Origin: Gnetum montanum
Taxonomy: Eukaryota; Streptophyta; Gnetopsida; Gnetales; Gnetaceae
Length of the DNA stretch: 64,000 nt
Assembly (NCBI GenBank): GCA_015680685.1
Contig: MNCI01023402.1
Location: forward strand, 346,705 to 410,704
Direction of reading: 5' to 3'
Below are positions 55,531 through 64,000 of this stretch, piece after piece (within the stretch, counting starts at the first letter, position 1; every line of letters begins with the position of its first letter). The position numbers were made by a program, and so were the translations under genes. The notes beneath the pieces were generated by a model. That model ran no database searches and was not told the DNA's origin. It saw only the letters and a list, made by a program, of their open reading frames with translations.

Positions 55531-56590
55531 TCTATGAGTGATAAGAATCATGTGATGAGGAATGAATGTTTGGCAAAATCAAAACCACTTAGCCATTGCA
55601 ACAAAATGTTAAGCTTGCGTTGACCCACAAACCTTCTCAATAAGATAAGGAGCATTAAGTTTTCAAGTGACTTTGGCCTGAAAAATCTTTAATAAAAGAG
55701 CATAAGATTGAACTCAAGACTGTATCGTCCAAACATGATGGCGATGGATATCTATTTCAGTAATTACAGAATAAGCATGGTCAAAGATGCCCATCCCTAT
55801 CCTTATATTTTTGTGGGCAATAATTCAAGTTAAGTACGTCACGTAAAGGAAAGATCCAAGAGCCAATCAGATACGATAGCACCATCGCGTTTCAGGGGAC
55901 GTGCGTGAAAAAGTTAGTGGAGCATTAAAGGCGGCTTTTAAGCTTGTTCTCCATAATTACAATATTTTATTTTATTATCACAAATATTGTGACGCTGTTG
56001 CCGCCTGCCTGGTTCATGTGATTGTCATTTATTATTTTTTACTGTTAATTATAAAATACCGGACTGGAACAAAACAAGAGCAACGAGATATTTCAAAAAA
56101 AAGGATTAGCTCCAAGCGGCAACGACGAGATGATATGTTTGGATTTAGGGTGTCGGCAAAAATGACAAAACATTTTGTTTGTATCTGTAATTTCACTTGC
56201 TTTGTTTGTATCTGTAATTTCACTTGCTTTGTTTGGCCAGAATTGCTTGCGACCCGTTTACGGGTTTCTGGGTTTTTTAATGTCGTTTTAGAGCTCACGC
56301 GGCTTTTTGATGTTTCCTTGGATTCTGGCTTTTCGCCGAAATTGGGAATTTATTTTATAATATGGATGTAGTCGGCAGTAGTGATTCTCCAGTAGTGATT
56401 CTCCACGAAAGTCGCATGCCTAAGAAAAAAAAAATGCCCGTCCTTAATTTAAGGACTGCACTATGATTCTTATAAAGTTAAATTTTCATTTTCTTGAGAA
56501 ATCACTCGATTTATGGCTCTTCCGCTTTGAAGTTGGGCATTTGGGAGTGCGACTGCATGAGCTCGTCAATTGGGCAAGAGCCCGTGCTCA
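55531..56590. other. Intergenic DNA with a 27-bp duplication
   Basis: 56,174-56,200 and 56,201-56,227 are two exact copies of a unit beginning TTTGTTTGTATCTG. The 156-codon frame at 55,901-56,371 runs through this duplication and has no recognisable domain. I do not support it as a gene. Confidence 0.5.
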
Positions 56591-56815
56591 AATTTAAATA
56601 TTCATTATGTTTGAGGTTATCATTTGGCATGATGTTAAGATGTTTGACATAAGATTCAAAACCAATTTAAATATTCATTATGTTAGAGAATATCATTTGG
56701 CATGATGTTAAGATGTTTGACATAAGATTCGAAACCAATTTAAATATTCATTATGTTAGAGGATATCATTTGGCATGATGTTAAGATGTTTGACATAAGA
56801 TTTGAAACCATCTTA
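56591..56815. repeat. Three-unit tandem repeat, period 73 bp
   Basis: AATTTAAATATTCATTATGT recurs at 56,591, 56,664 and 56,737, each followed by TATCATTTGGCATGATGTTA, AGATGTTTGACATAAGATT and an AAACC. Units are nearly identical. Confidence 0.9.
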
Positions 56816-58963
56816 GTTGGTAGGTAGCTATAATTTTTTTTTTCCGGAGTCACCTTTATTTTGCATCAATTGCATTATTTTTTGAATGGGGAATGATACC
56901 TTAAATTTCCCAAGTACAACCTTAATCATTTTCTATAAATTGTAAAGTCATACATGAATGTAATGCTTTTTGCTTTTTGTAAATTCATAAATTGTATAGC
57001 CTCAATCAAATTCATAAATTGTAAGAAGTAGAATCTCAAAAATAAAAATACTTTTGACTTTTTAAACTTTTTGTTGTGATGAGAATCATTGTAATTGAGT
57101 TCATAATAACCTCACATGAAATAAGCTAGGCATTTCGTGGTTGCTGAATGACGTGAAGATATACCTCAAATTGAAAGGAAACTCATAGATCATTTTAAAA
57201 ACTAATAATCTAAGCTGTGAACACAAGTAAAATTCAAGTGATTAGGTTACGAGGAATAGCGATTAAAGCAAAGCAAATGTAGTGTAAATAAATAGTGTGT
57301 GTGTTAACATAGTATTTCTATCATAACACAAGGCAAGAACTTTGAAAAAGAGTCAATTGTGCAAATCAACCGAAAAATGAAAGGGTTTGATATGATAAAA
57401 CTAGATCTAGGAAATGAAAAGTAAGCTTCACCCCTAGATGAAGTAAAATGAAGGTAGGCAAATACCCTCATAGTGCTAAATAATTGTAAAATTTGAAGAA
57501 AAATAAAATAGATAACGAGGAAAAGAACTTGGAAGAGAGCATCAATAGTGTGTTGATACAATCAAGGGATCAGGGGATTAGAGGGAGTTGATGATGAGGG
57601 GTGTTACCCTAGTTTCTAACCCCTTATTGATTAGGGGTATGCTTCTATTTATAGGCTAGAATTTTCTCGTAGATCATGAAAAAATGATGCATTGGAACCT
57701 ACAGAAACTTCTAAAAGCTGTTGGATAAGAGAAATGATGTGCATAGCTATAGTAGATGTCAAAATGTACTTGACACAAAAAAGCAATGCTCAACATCAAA
57801 AGATGGAATGATGTTGAACATCGAGAACAAAATTGATGTAGCACTATAAGTGAAAATTGATGCTGAAGATGATGCCATATGTCAAAACTAAAAGCCTAAA
57901 AGACAAGCAACAAAAAGTGAGGTCATGCATAGCATGGGGCATCATATTTGGGATATCTTGAAGATGATGATCAAAAACAACATTGCCAATGATGTAGGAC
58001 ATTGAAACTAGGGCCTTTTGAGGAAACTTGAGCTATTGAAGATGTTAATGTACTAACAAATTTAATATAATGCCAAAGTGGATACAACACTTTTATCTTC
58101 TTGTAGATAGGTGCATTGGATACTATTAATAAAAATATCAAGTTATGTTAAACTAAGATAATAAGAAATTATTATTTTTCAATGGCATTGCTCATTCTTT
58201 TTCTAGCAATGCATCTTCTTTTGATTATGCACATTTCTTTTTATCATGGACTCACGACACACTTACAATGTTTGTTGGTAAGTATAATATGCTTGGTCTT
58301 ATGTGGGATGGCCCATTTTGGGCTTCTTCAACAATCCACTACTAAGTTGGATTAGTTGTTCTACGATAATTGATAAATTGCTACCTTAAGTGTAGCCTAT
58401 CTTTCTCCTTGAAGTCGCCTTTGTAAGTACTTATCTTCATGACATCTTAATTTGGCTTCTTTAGTTGAGTTTTTTAAGTCAATGATACTTGTTTATCTTT
58501 ATATCCTGAGCATATTTGGGACATTAGCTTCTTCTTCTTACATCTTCTTTAGGTACCATTTGGTAAGGCCAAGGGATTCTTTGATCTTCTCCTCCTCTTC
58601 ATATTCATGATTCTGAGCTTCCTTTCATTTGTACTTTTAATGAATAATCATCTTCATATCCTATTGGCTTATGATAATTTCATTTCAGCTCTTGTTCCAC
58701 TTTTTGTTAATTCACATTATTGTATCTTTTATCATTCATCCTTGCTTTAAAAGTGTAAACTATAGGGTCCCTTTGTACTTTGTAAGAAGTTGTGATTCTT
58801 GATAAATAGTCATAACCTTTCATAACTCCTTATGGATTAAGTTAGGAAATAAATGATTGTATCTTGACTTCAATGGTACATTCTAAGACTTATCTTCAAG
58901 CATTAGTTTTTTAACTTATCCTTTCATGTTTGTAAATTCAAGAGTGATTAAATACTTTCCCAT
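56816..58963. other. AT-rich DNA with a minus-strand TATA-like promoter
   Basis: On the minus strand CCTATAAATAGAAGC at 57,655-57,641 is a strong TATA box, followed by pyrimidine-rich, leader-like sequence down to about 57,400. This looks like an LTR or other retroelement promoter, but I could not find its termini. The remainder is unassigned. Confidence 0.35.
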
Positions 58964-59060
58964 TGATGAGTCATAATTTTGTTGGTTGTGTCAATGAGGC
59001 CTCGTTGATTAGGCCTTGTCGATGCATCATATTTGTTGATGCATAAATTTTGGACGCACC
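58964..59060 (+). mobile_element. Possible LTR start fragment
   Basis: TGATGAGTCATAATTTTG resembles the TGATGAG start of the solo LTR and is followed by dyads (GAGGCCTCG, AGGCCTTGTCGATGCATCA, TTGATGCATAA) comparable with the U3 of E3 at 60,800-60,855. No TATA box or other LTR part was identified. Confidence 0.3.
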
Positions 59061-59771
59061 AACACCAGGAAAGAAAACTCATTTTAGGAGACTATTACTT
59101 AGGGCACCTCTCATATGGGTATGGAAACCTAGGAATAGTGTTAGTTGGAGAGGGCTACATGGCCTTTTGAAAATAGTAAACTAAAAAGAAATATGGAATT
59201 TAAATTAAATGATTGTCTTGACTATAATAAGTAACTAAAAGAAATGAATTTTTTGTGGTCCTATTAACGTTGCCAATTTGTCGCTACTGATGGTGTCCAC
59301 TACTCGGCAGGAAGCCCACAACCACTACAAAAGAGGATGAGAGAGAGGAAGAGAGATTGCTGCGAGGAGGTGTTGCCTCTCTAGTGCTGTTGCCGCAATT
59401 GCTACAATGTAAGAGAAGAAGACTACTTGTGTGCTAGGGAACCAAAAGGCAGATGAGAGAGACCGTTGCCTCCTTCCTACTATTGTAGGGTGCCAATGAT
59501 TGTTGCAGACGAGCTATCATGCTTGGTGAGAGAAGGCCATCGGATTTGATGCAGCACACCTTGTTGCTCGTGTAGAGAGAGAAAACTACCTTTATTGCTC
59601 ACTACCATTGTTATGTGGCTGAGCATCACAGGAGTTCGTGCTTGGCTACCAGGTGCCACCATGTGTTTCCAGTGTAACATCACACCTACCACACTTTTCT
59701 GTGTTGCTAGAGAGAGAGGAGAGGGGACGATTTGCTGCAGCAACACAATGCCACAAACACTGCCATGCCAG

Positions 59772-59820
<49 letters not shown>

Positions 59821-60744
59821 CAAGCCCCTTGTAGTTTGGGGTAGTCCAAAGTTGCTATCTGTAGTCACTAGTAAGAGAGAGAGCCAAAGAGAAGAGAGAG
59901 GGGAGACCACCCAACATTCCACCAACCATGCACACCGCTACTGTTTCTGTTTGTAGCTTCTGCATGTCATTGCGGACAAAAGAAGAGAGAATTCTACTAC
60001 AGTTGCTACTATTGCCACTCCTGCACTGTCTGCGTGTGTTCCCAAAAAAAGAAAACATAACTGTCCTCCTGGATGATCGCAGGATTCCCCCCCATGATGC
60101 ATCTTTGATGCGTGCATATTGTTAGGCACTACTATCAAGCTTGAAAAGAGAAGAAAGAAATTGCTGGCTGTTGGTTTCTTGGTTGTCGATTCTCCGAGGC
60201 CTAGACCTCCAAATGGGGAGCCTCAAATCCTATTGTCACATGGTTGGTAGATGTGTTGCTGTCTCCAATCCTACGTCTGCCACTATCATGGGTCTCTCAT
60301 GAAAAGGGAAAATAAAACCACTACCACTTGGTTTCTTGTTGAGATTGCTGACCGTCGCCTATGTAGCTTTGTCGCTGTTGATTGTCATCGGTCCATTGCC
60401 AAGGATAAAGAAATAGGACTACAGAACCTGCCTACTGTGCTCATCATTTGCATGCATTAGTTGTGTCACTATCACCCTAAGAGAAATAAGAGAAGAGAGA
60501 GAGAAAATTGTAGTATGTTGATTTCTCAACCCTTGGAGACCCACCTGCCCATTTGCATGCACCTTAATGGAGAGAGATGCAACTGTTCGAGAAGAGATCT
60601 TGATTTGTTAAGAAGGCCCTTGCTCCCCCCTCCCCATGACATCATCTTCATTCCTTGCTTTATAGCTGCATGCTAGTGACGTTTCACCTTCTTGCATGTT
60701 GGTCCACCTTCCCACACATTAACATTGCTTGATGAAACGGTATA
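59061..60744. other. GA-rich unassigned region with (GA)21 microsatellite
   Basis: 59,776-59,817 is an uninterrupted (GA)21. GAGAGAG clusters occur throughout 59,330-60,500 and GC content is raised. Short frames on both strands overlap the simple repeats and are not convincing. It may be internal sequence of an unknown retroelement. Confidence 0.4.
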
Positions 60745-61650
60745 TGATTTTACAAGATAGTTTTGCTAATCATGGCCTCGTGCGATAGCATGGGTGAGGT
60801 TGGCCACAACGGTATCATGTGTCGACGAGGCCCCATCGATGCAGTGTCTACTTTTTGGCTATAAATACATGTCCACCAGCCACATTTATGGCAATAAGAT
60901 TTCAATAGTAGCAAAGCTCTTGTAGTTTTTTTATTTGAGAGTTAGACTATTTCTCTTGAGTGCCTGCAACAAGAGTCATTGAGTGTACAGATCTTTATTC
61001 AAGCATTGTTGTACTTATTCACGATAATGTGTGTGACAATAAAGATGAGCTTTCTGATAAACTTTACAGCATTCTAGATACATTAAATATTTTATTTATG
61101 CATTTAATGTTTTTAATTATTTATTAAATGTTTTCAATTATTTATTAAATGTTATCTAGTAATTAAGCTAATGAAGTAGTTAAACAAGATAAGCCAGATA
61201 TCATAAATACATAAGTACAACCACTTCGAGTGTAGCACATAGTGACTTGGTAATCCTAGTAGTGTTATTGCTTAGTATGCCTAGTAGTGTAGTGCTTGCT
61301 AACCCAGTAGTGGATATGTGGGTTCAAGACGTGTGCAGAGATGGGGACTGGATGCTTACGTTAGGACTAGTTAGATACTAGTTAATTAGTTAATCCAATT
61401 ACTTTATCTTCCTTTAAACACCAAACCATAAAATATAAAATGATAAAAATTAGATGCCTCAATTACACTTAACCATATCAGTGTACGTCACAAGTGTAAT
61501 TGGAAAGACAACAATTGACCTTAAGGCAAGATTCACCTCCTAGAAAGGGCTAGTGCACTGGAAACTATAAAGTCCATGGAATTTGATCGGATCATGCGTG
61601 AATGCTTGTGATTCATATGGTTGGACGTAAGGGTACCTCACTGCTCATGA
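60745..61650 (+). repeat. E3 5' LTR (E1-family element)
   Basis: The approximate start is TGATTTTACAAG. TATA box GGCTATAAATACAT lies near 60,859, then CTCTTGTAGTTTTTTTATTTG and GATCTTTATTCAAGCATTG shared with the E1 LTR R region, AATAAA at 61,038-61,043, and an end GGGTACCTCACTGCTCATGA. The U3 has CGATAGC, GTCGACGAGG and CCATCGATGCAG in place of clean CGATATCG units. The left edge is uncertain by tens of bases. Confidence 0.7.
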
Positions 61651-61670
61651 TTGGCATCGTTGTTGGGGAC
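61651..61670 (+). other. E3 primer-binding site
   Basis: TTGGCATCGTTGTTGGGGAC directly follows the LTR, a decayed version of the tRNA-Asp-type site at 11,578. Differences are C-to-T or G-to-A at former CpG or CpC sites. Confidence 0.7.
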
Positions 61671-61803
61671 TTTGTTTGTTGAAATGTGTGCTATCTAGGA
61701 TTAGTGAATATTATTTATATCATTGGACGAACTTAAGGTCAACATCACTCTCAACAACATATAAACTACTAAGCACATTGATAATTTTATTTGTTTTGCA
61801 AAA

Positions 61804-64000
61804 TGTCTTCTTCTTCTCATAGGCTGAAGATGTCAAACTGCTAGTCTCATAGGATGCAAAGTGGTATATACTCATCTAGATGACTATGTATCAGACTTTA
61901 TCTTCATCCTACATTAAGATGAATAGCTGCTATGGTGTGATATGGAGGAAAACATTGTCTTGCCCCCTAATCGATCTGTACCCGTGATGTTGCTTAAAAC
62001 TCTTAAGAAGTTGGGCATTCTAGATCATCACGAAGAATACGTTGTGGATGGTTATGACACTCCAAATTATCATCCCACTGAAACATAACAAAGGCAAGAT
62101 CAACACCAAGAGAAGCACCATGAGTTTACAAAGGGGAAACACTTTAGTAATCCCTTGTTCTTGCTAAATCAAGATGACAATGAGGATCCTCCTCTTGAAG
62201 GTTCTCAACATGAAGACTCTCCATCCCTTGTTATTGGTAATGAGGATGTGATCCTAAACCTATGGTCAACTATTCATAAAACAAGTTTAGGAAAAAGTCA
62301 CAGTTAAGGCAGGGACTCAGGTAAACATCACAATAGCAGGGAATCTAAGGATGGTGGTCATAATGAGCGGAATCATGGTGGTGGACATCGCAATGGCAAT
62401 GGCAGTCCACCTTCCTCTTCATTTAATTCCGAACATTCCTCTACATTTATCTATTCTCATAGAAGCCATCGTTGAAATAATCATGATGAAGGCGATCAAT
62501 TAAGCAACAATGACCGTGAAGGCCACCAAGATCGAAGGGGTGGTCGAAACCATCGTCGGCGTCATCGATGCAGTGATGATGATGAACCCCTGTAAAGCAT
62601 ACTCAACATTGTAAAGGCAGTAAATATTTGAACTAGGCATGTGAAAGATAGTCGGATCAAGTGCGTATACATGAATAATATCCCAAGATTTGAGGGGGGA
62701 TATAACTTTGATCCACAGATGCATCTACAAGCTTTCCATGATACCTATGCCTTATAGAACATAGAAAATGAATGGCAGAAACTCAAGTTCTTCCCTAGGA
62801 CACTCATTAAGGAAGCTGAAAGCTAGTACTGGTCCTTGGAACCAGAATCCATTCACCAATGGAGTACCATGTTGGAGCTATTTAATGACAAATACTAGAT
62901 GTACTCTAGAGTGTCTAATCGGAGAAGGAAAATCCAAGGTTGGAAACAGGGAACACATGAACCTTTGGATGCCATCATGGGTAAATACTATTCACTTTTA
63001 CACCAATGCCTTGGCCATGATTATTCTCAGAGGGAACAACTTCGCCACATAATAGATGGGCTCAGAGCAAAAACTAGAAAAACTCTTGGGGTGTATGCCC
63101 AAGGAAAATTGTTTGAATTAAGAGCTCATCAAATCTAAAGGTTGATAGAGTAGGTAGCAAAATAAGAAGGTGAGTTGTGAAAAAGAGAAAGTGCAGAAGA
63201 GTATAATAGGGATCCTTCCATCAGGAAATGGGAGGTCTGATTTTGTGACTAAGAGGAGTCACCACTCGATGAAGTGGTGAACAAAAAAATCTTGCCTATC
63301 CAAAAATCTATTTTTGATATTTTAGCAAAGGTTGATAAATTATGCGATTCTTTGGATGAAAAATTCCAAGCCAGTATGAAGATTGCTGAAGAATCCAAAG
63401 AGAAAAATAGTGATCATAACTGCAGGAGACGAAGTTGAACATGCCTACCAAAGAGGTAAGGACAAAGTTGCTGCCATAGAGAAAGTTATGGAGATAGACT
63501 CTGAGGATGATGCTAATTATGAAATTTGTTAATATGAGCATCCAAAGGGTTGTTTCCCTATGGTATCACACTTAGAAGAGTCTAGGATGTATGCATTGAA
63601 TCCTCAACTAGCACGTAGACAAGCACCTAGATGATTGCCTTATCCTCAAGGCAATCCAAGGTAGTTCCACTAGCAACAACAAGCTTACTACCCAAGTGGA
63701 GCCCCTCCACAACCTTATGAACAATACCAACAATGGTACCAACCATAATCATGGGAAATGCCACCACCAAGGCAATAGTACCCTTATAGGCAACCAGATT
63801 CATATGGGTACTATGTTCAACAACCTATCTCTCCAAGAAGTTCTGCAAGTCATACCTCATTTTAGCATCACTATTATCCTCTAGAGTATCACCGAACACA
63901 TTCATCATCTACTCAAGGGGCAAACTCATATCCATACCGCACCCTTTGCATTCGTTTGCATACACACCTTCTCCTTAACCTAGTTACCTCTTGTGCCATC
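61804..64000 (+). pseudogene. E3 gag remnant, runs off the window
   Basis: ATG at 61,804 (MSSSSHRLKM, then a stop), same position after the PBS as in E1. Matching pieces: VVYTHLDDYVSDFIFILH near 61,865, NIVLPPNRSVPVMLL near 61,955, the gag core RIKCVYMNNIPRFEGGYNFD near 62,655, LIKEAES near 62,805, HQCLGHDYSQREQLRHIIDG near 63,003 and a C-x(3)-Y-E-H-P-K-G-C-F zinc-knuckle-like stretch near 63,525. A proline/glutamine-rich tail continues to the edge. Many stops. It is the best internal comparison for the E1 gag at 11,739-14,151. Confidence 0.72.

Noticed and set aside
55901-56371. 156-codon plus-strand frame
   Set aside because: It contains an exact 27-bp tandem duplication in multiple-of-three phase, which keeps it open by chance; no domain seen.
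59595-59956. Arg-Glu or Ser-Leu repeat proteins around 59,776
   Set aside because: They are translations of the (GA)21 microsatellite in different frames.

Overview
This is eukaryotic nuclear DNA, almost certainly from a seed plant with a large, repeat-rich genome. The evidence is one intact intron-containing plant gene of the CELLULOSE SYNTHASE INTERACTIVE (CSI) family, surrounded by decayed Ty3/gypsy retrotransposons of the plant Athila and Tat/Ogre branches, L1-type LINE remnants and tRNA-derived SINE-like remnants. The CSI protein is clearly collinear with angiosperm CSI1 but visibly divergent, and the repeats are old and layered. A gymnosperm is my best guess, but that is inference.

Layout. 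1-153: first bases of a minus-strand LTR carrying a CGATATCG array. 300-8,000: LINE remnants in AT-rich DNA. 8,622-10,721: LTR fragments. 10,722-35,658: Athila-like element 'E1' (plus strand), bounded by the 5-bp target duplication TCGTA and inserted into the U3 of an older related LTR (10,577-10,721 continuing at 35,664-36,327). Inside E1, at 14,152-27,911, lies a Tat/Ogre-like element 'E2' (minus strand, target duplication CCTAT/CCTAC). A solo LTR at 33,270-34,161 (duplication CTTGT) lies in the 3' non-coding part of E1. A ~150-bp piece of U5/PBS sequence sits inside the E1 integrase.

37,497-45,774 (minus): CSI gene, six coding exons, all introns GT-AG, predicted protein 2,110 aa (armadillo repeats plus a C-terminal C2 domain). 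5' non-coding exon(s) and promoter probably lie at 45,775-47,910. 48,000-60,700: gene-free AT-rich DNA with SINE-like remnants, minisatellites and microsatellites. 60,745-64,000: 5' LTR, PBS and gag of another E1-family element ('E3') that runs off the window.

The gene works alone here: CSI proteins link cellulose synthase complexes to cortical microtubules. The repeats form a nested stack rather than a pathway. No unusual enzyme system was found. The most unusual content is non-coding and belongs to the retroelements: palindrome arrays just upstream of LTR TATA boxes (CGATATCG), dyads inside the E2 LTRs (CTCACGCTGCCAGCGTGAG), a nine-unit GGCTTGACAAGCC array in the E2 leader, and a reiterated TAGTTTAA/GTCAT/GGAC motif on both sides of the E2 RT-integrase region. 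The assembly also contains a 247-base N gap and two single-N joins flanked by duplicated sequence.
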